From Phlegmacium glaucopus (Eukaryota; Basidiomycota; Agaricomycetes; Agaricales; Cortinariaceae): DNA of 64,000 nt. Each line of letters opens with the position of its first letter. Within the stretch, counting starts at the first letter, position 1. The notes under the pieces were generated by a model. The model had not been told where the DNA came from. It did no database searches and was given only the letters and a program-made list of their open reading frames with translations. This document shows, piece after piece, positions 10,454-23,724 of this stretch. The stretch covers positions 637,125-701,124 of the forward strand of contig MU130157.1 in NCBI GenBank assembly GCA_015039465.1, given 5' to 3'. Made by a program: the position numbers and the translations under genes.

Positions 10454-12788
10454 CTATAACTTGTCAGTTTTGTACACTGCAAAGCCTCCTTCGTAGCCTA
10501 TGGTGTTTATTTGAGTCGATGTTTCGCGCCAACGACCAACAAAGCTCTGGTCATGTAGATAACCTTTAAATATCCATTTTCCCAGGTATTCTTGGCCTGG
10601 GTCAGTCTACCAAAACCCCGGAAAAATAATATATTTAGTACATAGACTTAAAGAAAGACAGAGTGGATACGTACGGGGAAACGCAAAAGAACGACCAGAC
10701 CATCCCACGGTCTCACTCGTCCATGTATCGTGAAATGACCCCAGGCGTCTCCGTACCGCTCTCCGGTCTGTGTCCAAAATAGGTGGGCAAACATATGGAC
10801 AGCAACAACGTAAACTCAACTCACTTTCCCAGTTATTAATATATCACAAACACCACTGGAGAGATGACTGTCTCTAACCATTAATAACCAAAAATCAAAC
10901 CAAAAAGGTTATAAAATCGTTTGAAACCTCACCATACTGTATCCACATATCGCTCGTCGTCGTCGATATACGAATTCGACGGGAGATTGCGATCTGGATC
11001 CTCTGAACTGTGCAGCGATCCTGAATCGGCAATCTCCTCGTCGGATTCACTCGAAATCCAAACCGTTTTGAGCTTATCACACGCAGATTTCGAATAAGGA
11101 GCCTCACTCCTGGGAACAAAAGTTTCGTATCGCGCAGTTTTACCAGTGGTTGGGTCATAGACCTCAAGGCCGTCCTGAGCTTCGTAATCAGTAGAACAAT
11201 GCAGATTAAAAATAGGCGGGCGCACTTCGAGATGAGTGAACAAAAGTCCTCGCGGCAACCATGCATTCAAGATATCATCACAGGAATTTTCATCTAGCCC
11301 AGCTTGCAGAGGTTCATTGGGAATCAGGCAGTGATGTTCTTGTAATTCCCAATATAGCGGTTTTGGGGCGATTGAAACATTGAGCGGGTTCAGTTCTACG
11401 CCAGTCAACACGGAGGTCATTGGCAGGTAAAATGCAACCTGCATGGCCCAGTTTGAGATATAATCTTTGATAGAAGACGAAAAGAATAGATACCAGAAAG
11501 CGACCTGCCCAGGAGCCTGTCATTGAGCCAACCTTAAAGACAGTCCCTCGCAATGGCGTGTCACTAATGCGAAGGTCTTGACATCCAACCAGGCGGTTCC
11601 AATCTTCATCATATCGTTTACTTCCATGCTCAAGAAGCAACTCTTCTTCGTCGAGGTCTTCAACGAACTGTGTATCGATGATAGTGGTACAACGATTCAT
11701 TGTTGGGATGCGATTTTCGTAGTGGAAGTCCATTATATCCTCCAGTGTAGGACCAGTAAACTCTTGTGCTATGGCGTCGGCCCTATTTCGTGGCAAGCTG
11801 GAGGCATGTGGGGGGAAAGTGGCTTCAGTTTGCATTGATTCAATCCTCAAGACGTAGTTGAGCAAAGCAGCTGGGGTCGCTACTGGTGCGGAAATCTTGA
11901 GAGTGTGTGAATAGTGTATGAGCTCAGAAACGGGGGGCGGTCCAACATCGATCGAAGCGAAGGCTTCTGCGCCGCTGCAAAGTGGTAAATTAAAATAAAG
12001 GTCGGGGCCGTAAACCGAAGAGTGCTGGAAAAGGAATGGTTAAACAATGGTGTGCAGTAGGCATAGAGCAGGCCCTTACTCGGTGTGCTGTGACAACAAA
12101 CGACTGTAGAATTCCCATAACAAGTTGTCGAAAGTTGGGATTTTCGCTTGTGATTTGATCTATAACAGGCAGGCTTTTCAGCATGAGTACATTTATTTAC
12201 CGTCAAAAGTGTTTACCTCGGGATGCAGTCATCCACATTATCCAGACCAGTAAGGAATCTAGTGTGGGATTCCGGTACCAGGCCAAATCGTGAGGTCGCG
12301 ATCGATAAATGATCACCGACTGGAGATACGCAGGAAGTCCTGCGTAGTCGATAAGTTGTTTTTCGTTTTTCCCGTCGTTTTCAGACATCCTGCAGGAGTT
12401 ATGAACAGGTGTTTTCCCAAAAAGGTTATAATACTCACATAAGATAACATGTCCATACATCGTCTGGGTTGAATTCCTTTGCCTTTATCCGTTTCAAGGC
12501 CTGGAACCGTTTGACCAGTTCGCTTGCTAAACATGTGGTCGTGTGCCATCGCATGGATAGACGCCGAAGGATGGCAGCCACATTGAATTTGAAGCGGAAG
12601 ATTCTCGCTAGTAGATGTGATAGGTTTACCCTATATATCTTGTTATATATGTCCCGCGAGACAAGTGCCAGGGAATATAAATCGGACGGTGGTCCCAGGA
12701 ATGTTTCCTGTGATGCGATTGTGTAAAATGCGATTCTTTGCCAGATTTCGCTTGTCAGGATTCCAATTGAGACTTGAGGGAGGAACAT
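10454..12788 (-). CDS. F-box-like protein, Agaricomycete family
   Basis: Eight or more exons were joined into one frame of about 600 residues. The N-terminus (ILTSEIWQRIAFYTIA, then SLALVSRDIYNKIYR) is F-box-like: a proline-poor variant of the LP-EI...I...L...L..VS motif. Such proteins usually link substrates to an SCF ubiquitin ligase through Skp1. The middle contains DHEL-like acidic segments and a long unstructured linker (SSESDEEIADSGSLHSSED). The C-terminus has a conserved family block: DILITGKTGERYGDAWGHF, then GRVRPWDGLVVLLRFP, then YLGKWIFKGYLHDQSFVGRW and INTIGYEGGFAVYK. The last block is reached only through several short introns, so naive calling would stop at about 10930. The start at 12788 is the first ATG; an upstream in-frame codon is TTG. 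The substrate is unknown. Confidence 0.78.
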
Positions 12789-15700
12789 TGTATCCAAGAG
12801 GGGAGACTCTTCTGAGAGTAGGGGATGTACTGCCTTTTTATGAAGAAGGTCAGAGCGGGATCACATTTTCTGAGTTTCATGATGTGATCGCCGCGCTTCC
12901 ATGTCCAATTTCAGAATATCCCGTCATCTATATAGGGTTCAAGCACAGGATACCTGCCTTACGTTGTATAAATCCATCATTCTTATTGTTAGCCAACAAC
13001 GGTGAGATTCCATTTCTGGGGTTCTGGAGAATATCATTGTTGAAAGACAAGAATGGAGTTCATTGTAGTAGTACTGCTTGCTGGAGGGATTGCCAGCTGT
13101 TCAACGTCGAGAGCAACGGGAGCGATCGGTGTCAATCGAATTAGCTTTACGTTAGATCTGATCCTCAGAACCCATATATGGTTCGTGGCACACACCCCCG
13201 AATTATATTGTTCGCTCCAGTATGGTTAAATTTTTTAGCGGCACGGATCAGGCATCTGGCGAGGCCGGAGTAGTTGGCACTAAATTCAGCAGAAATTCAC
13301 AGATCTGGCATGCTTTACTATACATAGATTCTGACCATCTCAGACTGCTTAGAGATATAGTGTACGAACGTCCGGACGCTAGGAATTCCGAATCAAACCT
13401 CGACCGAAAAATTCCTCATCTGAACTCCGCAAGCGGCATAGTAGGTACCGACTCTCCGGATCAAAGTAACATTCAGGTTAGCGGCATTACACAACCTCTT
13501 TGAGAAATCCTTTTTTGGAAAATATTTTGTACGTCTTTCGTTCAGGATTAATTGGCAGGATGGAGTCATGAATACAAGTTGCAAGAATGCAGGCGGACAC
13601 CTTGTTATTGTCCGGAAAATATAGAAATATCTAATAAGTATAGAGGGTTCTACATGTTGTAATCGTATTATATACTCGCTTGCAGGGAAGTAATGGATTT
13701 CATTTGCTCAATATTGAGAAAGGCTAGCTGGTGCGGCTCAGAACTTTAAAAATTTATGAACTCGTATTGGAACCAAATCAGTGGATTATGGAAGACTTGT
13801 CTAGTATCTACTAATACTTCATGCATACAGTCTCATCCATCGCTTCTCCGACTGGGTACGATTCTATGATGTATATAGTGCAAGGGATATTACTCATGCA
13901 ACAATAACAATGAATCAGCGACTCCAAGCTGATCATCAACTGTTTGACAATGATCGTGACAGGTCGCCGCGAACTGAGATGTAAGTATACCCTGCAGACA
14001 AATTTTTGATTTATTGCAGCGTTCACTATTGAATTATATCATGACATTAATGACATGCGTGTTTACCGCCCCAACGGTTATTATTGGCAGCGGTACCACT
14101 GACCTGTTACCTGTATGTATCGCTTGACATTCCCTGGGTGCCGTCACTCGAAAATACAATTATTCCTGATCAGCGATTTTTTAAAAAGGACTTTAAGATC
14201 AATAGCGTTCCCGTTGCGTTTTGACAACTTTCATCTGCCCGGTCCGAGTCGTCCATGGAAGCCAGGCTTAGAATCTATCTTCTTGTGGATATGACAAAGG
14301 TGCCTACATTGTATAAGCCTGTAAGGCAACGCCTCCTAAAAGCGTGGATAGTTCCACTTCAAGAACTTGGCGCATCGAGTGTGACACCTACTACGAAACA
14401 TATTCCACGCGGCAACGCTTCCGAGCGAGAGAAAGTATATATCTCACTCTGCCCTTTAAGGAAATAGCATGGGCACAGCCCACACGGCTGCTTTTAAAGG
14501 TGCGAAATGCTAAAAATTGTAAAGGACAGGTAAGAAACAGGCCACATGGCTGCTTTTAATGGTGCGAAATGCTAAAAATTATAAAGGACAGGCAGGAACC
14601 CGGCCCATGGCATCATAGGTAGGGCCATCAGCCAGTTTCACACTCAGTTACTTCGCAAGCGCCGGGAAAAAACGGCAAGTCAGGTGGGGGGGAAACTGAA
14701 AAAAGGCCCGGGGAAGCCTGTCTGAAGACAGTAAATATATAGATAAAAAATATATATATAAGAAGAAAATAAGTAAAAAGAAGACAAAAGTTAATACGTT
14801 GTGTAAATAGATAAAAAGTAAATATAGAACAGGGTCAAACGATTGATTAGCCAGGAGGTAGAGGTGTGTTGTCACCCGTTATAACCACCGAGCAGGAGTG
14901 ATAAATAAAATATGTCATTGAGCTCACTGTCCGACACTAGAAAAACAGGCACAAGCTGGACCACTGTTGTACATGTAGCCATAGCTATAAGCACTGCCCT
15001 CACGAAGTGCGTGAGCATCCCTCTTAACCCTAAGAAATGGGAAGGTCTAAAAAGCGAATTTCGTTATAATTGTGGAGCACAATGGAGCTAATGGAGCATG
15101 CTGCATAAAGGACGACCTTCCAGCTTTTTTTAACTTGATGCTATTCATAGGTTGGTGCATCCGATCTGGAAACTACGATACGAATGGAAAGTTTCAAGGC
15201 CGGAGGACCCAGAAAAGATCCAGTCTGTTAACAAATAAAATGCAAGTGCATAATGGTTACATACTAAAGTTAGCGTTAGCACATGCCTAAGAGCGTGTTT
15301 CTCTGTGGTGACCCCTCACTCCCCGTCCCCCTTTTCCTCCTCTGCAGGGTGGAATCTTCTGCAACCATGCTTGGACTCTAGGTTAACCGCCAGTGTTGTC
15401 GTTTACTTACTACTTAGCTTCACCCAAAGCAGAAAAAAAAACAAAAACGAAGTTATCATTGTCTGACATTGTTGTTGAATACCATACCAGTCCCCACAAG
15501 CGCAGGATTTCGATGACGTTGGTCTACCATCCAAATCCCCGGATCATACTCACAGTTTGATGCTGTCCCCCGAAGGTACTATAAATAGATCCCGTTAGAA
15601 ATTTTGGGAAAGTATCCAGCAGGATGGTGTGATCCCCTCAACGGGGAAAGTCAGTGCCAGGTGTTTCGTTTAAGCGCCCCATTCTCTGGTTCAGATTATC

Positions 15701-16173
15701 CACACAGTCATGATCGCCATCTGGTTTGAACTGGCTTTTGATCCCGATGTAATAATCCCCCCACCTAGACTTACGAACTTGATGTAGAGGTTATCGTAAA
15801 TTCTCAATCTGTTCATCGACAGTGACCTATTCAAGCTCAAGCATTTTTTCTCCGGAACTTTTATTTGGAATTGAGCTTCGAGATAGAGCTTCGACATTAT
15901 TTTTTATTCCTAGCGACGAAATTTGGGATGTACATTCCCTTCTTAGCGGGGAACAGATGACGGTTGGCAAATTTCATTTGCTTGTAGATCATCCACGGAA
16001 ACCTCTGGAAACTGAGCGACATTTAGAGAGAAATCAGATTTGAAGTCTACTATATTTCTTGATTAACAATCATTCCATATCAAGGTTACTCGCAATCAGT
16101 TGGGTCCCAGTCAGTTACTAGACCTGTGTATAATTTAGTCATGAATAATCTCTGATATACGATAAAAGATAAT
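12789..16173. other. Gene-poor stretch
   Basis: This is 3.4 kb with no recognisable coding region. An open frame at 12617-13144 overlaps the F-box start on the other strand and is judged spurious. The tract contains the direct duplication listed separately and AT-rich DNA near 14740-14830. The last part is the 3' flank of the aldo-keto reductase. Confidence 0.5.
14475..14600. repeat. Direct duplication, two 62-bp units
   Basis: Two adjacent units, offset by 62 bp, share GGCTGCTTTTAA, GGTGCGAAATGCTAAAAATT and TAAAGGACAGG with a few substitutions. They lie in intergenic DNA. This looks like a simple local duplication. Confidence 0.8.
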
Positions 16174-17455
16174 CTAACCTTCGTCTAGACCGTCCAAGCT
16201 GGAGACGTCGTCTTCGGAGAGCTGAAAGTCAAAAATCTGACTATTTTCTATAATTCTTTGCTTTGAGACCGATTTGGGTAGTGGCACGTAGCCCTAGGAA
16301 CAGAAATCATGCCGAGTCAAGCAAACCGATGTATCAGGAGAATTACGAGTAACTGCACCTTTTGCAGTGAATAGCGAAGCAAGATTTGGGAAGGCTTTTT
16401 GTTATATTTTTGGCTGAGAGCAACGAGTTGGGGGTGGTCGAACCGAAGCCCTCGTACCAGCGGCGCCCAAGCCTTCAATGCATAATTAGTAGGACAGTTA
16501 GAAATTTTGCTTAACCAATCCGGAACATGCACATACTTCCAAGACCATACCGTATCTTTTGGAAAACGCCACAATTTCGGGACGGACCATGAAGGGATGT
16601 AAATCAATCTGCGGGTTCAATGCTAGTCAGCCACTGTATGGGGTACCCATGTATGAATCCTTGGATATCACGGCATACTTGGTGAACAACGGGTAGGGGT
16701 AGTCCGGATTCTACTAGTTCTTTCATGTGCGAGATGCCAAATGTACTAATGCCAATACTTCTGAGTAGACCTCCTGATTCCCTCTGGAAGTCACAGACTG
16801 CTCTCCAGCTGTCCATTCGGGCCTTCGGGCCACCCAATGGACCATGAATCAGATAGAGGTCAATATAACCCAGGCCACATGCATCAAGTGAACGTTGAAT
16901 GGCTTGTTTAACATTAGCATAACCGTTGTTCATCTTAAGTTTAGTTGTGTAGAATATGGTCGAGCGGGCAGTGCCAGTCACTTTGCAGAAGTCATTGATG
17001 GCCGCTCCGACTTCTTTTTCATTCTCGTACCACGCAGCAGAGTCCTGGAAACCATAGATCAGAAGACAGATCGACAGTATCATTATCTCCAACATCTAGA
17101 ACTGACGATATGACGATAACCGGTCTGAAAAAGGGGTGGCCAACACGTTGATTGAGCCGAATACAAAGGAATCTAAAGATAGTGAATGCCATACCTCTAG
17201 GGCCGATGTGACCCCCCTGTACGCGTCTTTCCCATTCGATTCATATGTGCCTATTATAATTAATTGCACATGGGATAATTTCCTCCAAAGTTCTTGAGAG
17301 GGAAGTTCATACCGTAGCCCAACACCGGAATCTCGTTACCGTCCCGTAGCTAGTACACATACTCCGTGAATACACTTCAAAGGTTGATCTTTGTGCTAGG
17401 ATCCAGAAGGTGCTTGTCCCACCTTAACAACAGTGCCGATATTTAGTTCGCTCAT
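16174..17455 (-). CDS. Aldo-keto reductase
   Basis: Eight exons give 271 residues, the size of small single-domain AKRs. These NAD(P)H-dependent enzymes reduce carbonyls in a TIM barrel. The catalytic tetrad is visible: Asp49 and Tyr54 in [14 protein letters not shown], Lys83 in TTKLK, and His115 in YLIHGPLGG. Later segments include [37 protein letters not shown] and the cofactor-binding [17 protein letters not shown]. The small first exon ([11 protein letters not shown]) joins [17 protein letters not shown] through a GT-AG intron, and the start at 17455 is the first ATG. A ten-residue N-terminal stretch matches the usual distance to the first strand. The substrate cannot be told from sequence. 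No related pathway genes flank it, so it looks like a stand-alone gene. Confidence 0.88.
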
Positions 17456-19995
17456 TTCAAATGAAAGGGGAGAGAATTTGAAGAGAAGAAAGAGAAGGCT
17501 TGGGTTTATGACCAAGATCTGTTGGTGATGACTGTGGGATTTTCTTTTGCAAGTCCGCGGCCATTCAATTTCCTGAGAAGCATCAAAAGTTCAATCAAGT
17601 CTAGGTTATATATTTTTTGTTTTAAAATTTTGGTTGTTATTGAACCAGACTAGGTGAGCACTTAACACTCACATCATGTGTGTCATCTATTAATCTACTA
17701 ACTTAAAGTTCAGACCTTGAACTTATCGCAAGTCATTCTCTGACTGTGTGCTGCACTGTTCCCGGATGCTTGAAGCCGAATTCATATGGTGATCAACCAT
17801 TTTTAAGTGTTGAAAAGTAATGTATGATCATATGTATCGATTAATCCTGACCTGGGTCCGCGTGGGCTTGTTTCACGCGATTTATAGATCAAAAGATGTA
17901 GGTAGTCACCAGACTGGTTGCCAAATGACAACGTCAGGATAACTTGACTTCGCCTGCAGGTTTACACTCGCCCTATGACATTCTGAATTCTTATCCAACT
18001 CTCCGATACTTCAGCTCTTCGTCCCTTCTTTGTGTTTCATAGATACGGAAACAATGTCGCCATTCAAAAAATGGGGTGTATACCTGGTAATGGTATCCGT
18101 ATTTTCGGTGTGTTGTGTTAAATTTAAATCATCCTGTTGGTCTGGACCGACTGGTTGGTCTTTATCGATTATCATCCATCTTTCTGGAAAAATGCTAACC
18201 TAGAGCCTTAGGGATTTATATATTTGTCACTAGTGGCAGATTAGCCTTTTCAGGCGTCCTTGTTGCGCTTCAAAGCCGATCGCTGGTTGGTAGACATACT
18301 CTCAAACGAACAGCGCGTGCGCCCACACGTTCTCTGTTTCATTACATCTCACTTCGTCGTAAGCATTTGACTGGGAGTATCGATTAAATCCTCAACCGAT
18401 TGGTCTTTGGGAATCAGGTAGGCATTCATAGGCTATTGTGGTTCAAAACGTGATCAACTTCTTCGAGCAACCTCGTGTTCAATATCGGCCGATTACTTTT
18501 TCTGATGGTTTGGGTATAGGGTCGCATCGGTGACTTGTTCGTTTTCGACTTACTAAAGCAGATACGCATTTCCAACCGCGTCTCTCGCGATCTTTACAAC
18601 ACGACTTACACTATTTAGGAGAAAGCTGGTAAACTGGTACGGGAACGTGTTCAGGATCACTAATACAATTACGAGATTCGACGAACGAGCTGAGGTGACA
18701 ACCGTTTTGAACCGTTTTTTATTTATTTATTTCAACCTATGTTTGACGCTGCTGCAGTATCTAGCAGACTTCGAAATCATCCTTGAATGACCACCAATCA
18801 TATCTACACCGACCCAGAGCCATTGCTTACCGTTGTCCTGGGAGTTGGCTCGGAAACTTGGGAACCCATTATCAGCCTAGGTGCGCTATAACTCTATGCC
18901 TGGTTCCTGGATGATACTCTCATCGATTCATCTTGCTGACTGTTAATGGTATAATAATGCCCCCGCACTGGAAGCTGGTTGTATCTCCGCGACCGTCTCT
19001 TCAGGATATGACTTGAATAAACCGATGCCCCTTGTGACCAGCAAGTCCACGACTTCCGATGCTAAGATAATATTTTCAAACTTTGCTAATTGACATCAGG
19101 GGTTTATCAATCTCATCTACAGTTGGAATTCAATCAAGCACGCATAAAACGGCAGGCTCATGGGGCCCAGAATGAGGCCATCATTGTCGCATGTCAATTC
19201 TACTACAGGTGAATGGCCGCGACTACTAATCGCCGCTCGCAGGTTAGCATCTGTCAGTGAACCATTCATATGTGGACATCTGGAGATGTGATCCAAAGTC
19301 ATATACATATCAACAACATCACATGGGCCATTGACCCGTCTAGGATAGACAAAAGGACCAACCTTTTTTGCCTTTATGAGCATAGGATTTCAGCAGGATT
19401 GCCACCGAGTGGAGTAAGTTATTTATGACGGGCCTAAATATATTCCATTGCGGTTCTTTGCACCCTCTGGAAAACCCAGGAAGCACCGGACGTCTTGGGT
19501 AGGGTGGGCATGGGGTAATTGGAAGTTCGATCCTGTTCTAAATCCCGAGTCTTGAGAACCCCCTCTACTATGTACCCCTTTAGAACCCCCTACTAGTAGC
19601 GGCAATCTTTGTCTTGCCAAAGATGTGTTTATTCCCATGCACACTATTATTATAACGTTACTTATGCAGGATTTGGATCGGCTTGTACTGTTACAATTGC
19701 CCGTCGCCCCTGCCTCGATCTGCATCCTGAGAAGGGTGCTAAAATGATAGGAGATCATGATGAAAGTACGGCAGGAGGAAGTTTATTGACAAGAAACTGT
19801 CGCCGTTTGCACCGTACAGCGTGCTAATAACAACTAAATAACTTTACAAGCTAATCGACAAACTCAATTCTCAAAGCTTGTTGGGCGTCAGCGTTTGGCA
19901 GGCAAGGAGAAAGCAGTGTAACCGTGCTTGTTTAATAACCTGGTGTCCAAAACATATGTAAATAAACCCTTATCAGCTGCTACTACACTCCCAAC
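17456..19995. other. Gene-poor stretch with possible decayed coding DNA
   Basis: No intact gene was recognised. Around 18050-18900 (plus) there are short open stretches separated by intron-like GT...AG signals, for example a frame reading FKADRWLVDILSNEQ near 18260, but they meet stops and no family was recognised. An 88-codon ATG frame at 19117-19383 (minus) is also unrecognised. These may be gene remnants. Confidence 0.4.
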
Positions 19996-20463
19996 ATGCC
20001 TCCGCTGCCTCTGAAAGTGCCTTCGACACCTTTAAGATCTGCAGAGAATGACAAGGATAAAACCCCAGTTGCCCCTAAACAGACAGGCCCCTCGAATTTG
20101 GGCGCAATAGCACCGAAAGATATATCTAGTCCTCATGAGCTGACAGCATTCGTTAGTTTGCTCTTGGCTAAAAGATGTACCGAGATTTCTGATGATTTTT
20201 ATAGGTTGAAACTCTTCTAGAACAGTTGGATTCTAAATTCGACGATATGTCTACCCAGATTCTTGACCGAAGTGAGTCACTTGCGTTTCAACTACGTACC
20301 ACAGATTCTCACTTTATCCGAAGTGAACCAAATGTCTACGAGAGTGGATGCTCTGGAAGCCTCTATACAGGATATTATAAACGGAGATGTGGTCAGCGTA
20401 CCAGAGTCACCCGCTCCTGGAACCCCTGGTGGTATACGAAGGGGTGACAACACATTGCAATGA
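19996..20463 (+). CDS. HSBP1: Heat shock factor binding protein 1 (HSBP1) homologue
   Basis: Three exons give 120 residues. The core, residues 47-96, matches HSBP1: PHELTAF, VETLLEQLDSKFDDMSTQIL, then NQMSTRVDALEASIQDII. This is the heptad-repeat coiled coil that trimerises and binds the HSF1 trimerisation region in animals; in cells it is nuclear or cytosolic. The fungal protein adds a Pro/Lys-rich N-terminal tail of about 46 residues and a Pro/Gly-rich C-terminal tail. Introns split at F|VET (starting GTTAGT) and within DR|MNQ (starting GTGAGT); without them the frame breaks. The start is the only upstream ATG in frame. In fungi, a role in heat-shock factor control is inferred from homology, not shown. 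Confidence 0.92.
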
Positions 20464-21060
20464 TGGGCACTAAGGACGCTCAAGTATCAATAATTTGAGG
20501 TATGACTTGATCTTTGATGTTGACGCGACCAATGTATTGAAATCTGAATGTGTGAATTTCGAAGGATTATCGGAACTGTCGACAGTCAACGACTCAATAG
20601 CTGACTTTGGCCATATTATATCCTCCGCCCTCATCCTATCATCCTACTACGGATACCAAGGTGAAAATAGCCCTTTCACTAGTCGCTCAAGCACCGCTGT
20701 TTCGTGGAGCGACGACTCAGGGCAGCCACTTCTGTCCCGTTTCGTCGACTTACAATCAATAATCGGAATCAATATCATCAACTCGTTCGCCCTAGCAATG
20801 GATAGAGACTGAGATGGAACATTTTGCACTTCTTTAATAGCTTCGCATCACTTTTAAAGAAAGAAATCAATAATGTGTCAATATAAGTTTTACTATTCAG
20901 AATGTTCTGACTGCTTAGCGCTTGAAGTCAGAGTTTCAGGCCTGAAACCTGTTACAAAAAAAGATAAAATTTCTCACAAGTTAACTTGAGTTTTTTCATC
21001 TTACACGACGTCGTTGGCATTTCAACAACGCTTACTGAGGCACAGGCCCGAGGTAGACAA
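20464..21060. other. Intergenic
   Basis: A frame of 105 codons at 20495-20812 (plus) exists, but it resembles nothing known and has no partner exons. The rest is probably the HSBP1 3' region and the promoter of the following gene. Confidence 0.5.
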
Positions 21061-22493
21061 ATGACAACAAATGGTATTCATGAAGTCCCTACCGGTTCTA
21101 GTGGCTTCTCTCGATTTCACGCCATTGTCTCTGCTAAACCACTTCATGGAATTGGGCCGCCTGTCATTGAACAACGACACATTCCTTATGAACCATGGAG
21201 TGTACGATTTCACACCGGGAAACGGAAGAGAGATGCGCCGGGAGGTAGTGTGGTTAGCAAAGCTGTGAAGCGGGATCATGAGGGTAATATAACAAGAGAG
21301 GTGAGTAACTAAAAGCTCGGAACTTGTTAATTTTATGTTAAGGACTTTATTTTTTCGAGAAGCCAACAAAATTATATCACGATAGAGAGGAGTTGTTGCG
21401 CTCTCTGAAAAGGTGTTTTAGTCAAGGATCAGAGGTTGATTTTCATGGGATTTATGAATTGTCTGATTCTGGCATCACCCACAAGCAACGAATACAAACG
21501 GTTGCACATGAAATTTGGAAAACCACAGGCTACCGTTTCACGTGTGTCATTAACTTTTTCCTCTCCTTGTAATTGAAACATGAAATGCTCACGGCTTTTC
21601 CACTTTCCAGAGTCAAAGATCACCCTCAGGTTACCAACGGGCATAAAACGCGATTTTGGTGCTCACAGGACGAAGCTCATCGGTCCAAGTCATCTAGGGC
21701 AGCGCGCAAGGCGCAAGGTAGCTGCTACACACCCCGCGTGACAAGTGCTGGAGAAGTCATGGCGAAAGCAAGATTTCCCTGTCGAAGCCGACTGCTTATC
21801 TCTTCACGCGACTCAGACAAGGCTGGCATGCGTATAATCACCGTGCGGATGCACCACCACTTTACCCATGAGCCATATGTAGACTCCAATCTGCCACCCG
21901 AGGTGGCTCAAGGGATTTGGGAAAGCTTCGGCTGGATTGGCCAGTCGGCAGTATGTCCTAACCCTACTCTCAATGACGATATCATCGACGAGGGACGGGA
22001 AATTGAATCATCATCACACAATGTCATACATCAGGAAGCAGAAGAGGGATCGATATCCTCAGATGAAGACGACAATTCTCCTGCTGCCGTATTAGACAAC
22101 ATGGACGAGGACCCTCAAGCCAATTCTTTTCCGGCGCCCACCGGTGATAATAATCCTTCTGGCCAATCGACAGACATCTATCACGATCGTATGAGTGCCC
22201 ACATCAAGAATCTGCGCGAATTCTGCGATGGCCTGGAATATCAACTGCAATTTAATGACTATCGGATGTTGAATGTCTTGGAACGAGAGGGGGGTTCCTT
22301 TTTGAGCTTGGTTGAAGATTGTTTACGAAAGGAAGGTCGGCTAGTCATCGTCGAACGTCCCATTTCGTCGCTCTCGGGTACCCAGCAGGATATGAATAGT
22401 CGACAGGATGTAGTTGACCATGTGCCCATCCCATCAGGAAGCCACGAGCCACCGGACAATCCAGGAATTAATCCAGAAGCCTTCAGTCATTGA
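21061..22493 (+). CDS. Unknown protein with Cys/His putative DNA-binding region
   Basis: Three exons give about 430 residues. Residues about 110-240 hold a Cys-Cys-His-His pattern: RFWCSQDE, then FPCRSRLLIS about 45 residues later, then an ITVRMHHHFTHEPYVD strand. The spacing of two Cys followed by an HxH-like motif recalls the WRKY-GCM1/FAR1/FLYWCH zinc-binding superfamily, which occurs both in transcription factors and in transposase-derived proteins. This placement is inference from pattern alone. The last 200 residues are acidic and Ser/Pro-rich with a helical segment (HIKNLREFCDGLEYQLQF). Introns start GTGAGT and GTGTGT; the acceptor before PTKLYHD is CGAGAAG. The start at 21061 is the first true ATG; an in-frame extension upstream begins only with TTG. 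The 3' end could extend if a further intron exists. The exact family is unknown. Confidence 0.6.
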
Positions 22494-23724
22494 TGAGCCA
22501 TATTTCCATCTGTTTGATTCAGACATTGAACTATATGACGATGGTGATCGGCAACAGTGGCACTTGATGATGAACGCATGTCTACCATCATGTGGGTTCC
22601 CTTCTTTCTGGATGATACGATCGCAATGGCTAACCTTACTTGAACAGCTAGGACATCTAGCCCGGAAGCAGGAAGAACATAGTCATACTAATCATTGTTC
22701 TCTAATATCTAAATTTGAAAGCCGAATAATATGTTCCATTCGCACTTCCGGAGTTCATAACGCGCGTTGTGGTCATTGGAAACTTTGGTTGCTTAACTGG
22801 CCCACCGCAACGTCTTACCATGCCTGGTCCACGATGTTTTCTTAAACCGCCATCGAAGATATTGATTACCAACCTCTACATTCCAGACTTCAATCCAGAA
22901 GATCAGACCAAACTAAGTAAAATACTAGAAGACGCGTTTTCAATTGAGCAATCTGGCTATGACTTTTCCGTCGTCTCTCCGAATAACTCTGGAAATTCAC
23001 CATGTCAATTATGGGCTATATACACTGCAAAAACATCAAGTTTCACACGCGTTTACATTTTGGTCAAAAATCCAGACACTGTCAAGTTTAGCGCCTTTTA
23101 GCACATGTTGCATGATGGAAATTTTACACAAGTTTGTGCGCATGTCTTTCTTTGCACATCTTCATCAATCTTTTGGTCTTTTTTGCACTAAGTACTTTTA
23201 GTGTGGGCCTTGTTTATGCCCGCAAATGTACCATGATCCATCTACCCCATTCAAAAGGCTCATAGAGTCATTACTAATTAGAGCACGTTCGGATACTGTA
23301 TGTCCTACCTATATGAAATTATGAATGCCCCTGAATTTAAACCAACATATTTTATATGTTGACTTGTGAATACAAATTTCCTGTCTAAAAGGCCTGGACC
23401 GGTAGTGGCTGACCCCTCAAAAGCAATAAATTACCATATACACAAATTCCGCCATCTACTCCCACACATTTTGCCCAAACACGGACTTTCTCAGAAGTTC
23501 GGGCAATGTTCATGCGACGCGGCGTACGAGGACACGACTGCAACAATGCGATTGGTGTCTTACTTGGGATTTGATATTTGCATAAAGACCAGGCCGAGGC
23601 GGGCCATATAACCATCGCAAAAATCCTAGACGCCGCTACGATCAAACAACCTCTCTCGATATCTACCACAAACAGGCATCATATCCCATCGCCATCCCTA
23701 AATCCAAGTATCACCCTCGGAAAA
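22494..23724. other. Intergenic with unassigned open frames
   Basis: Open frames continue on the plus strand at 22414-22845 and 22769-23101 without recognisable domains. They could be 3' exons of the preceding gene or remnants. The region from about 23360 is the aquaporin promoter and leader. Confidence 0.4.

Noticed and set aside
10416..10455. A minus-strand GGGTTCGAGACC that resembles a tRNA end
   Set aside because: The stem does not close and the region is the 3' end of the F-box gene.
12617..13144. A 175-codon plus-strand frame
   Set aside because: It overlaps the F-box gene's coding exon on the opposite strand and has no domain; it is most likely a shadow.
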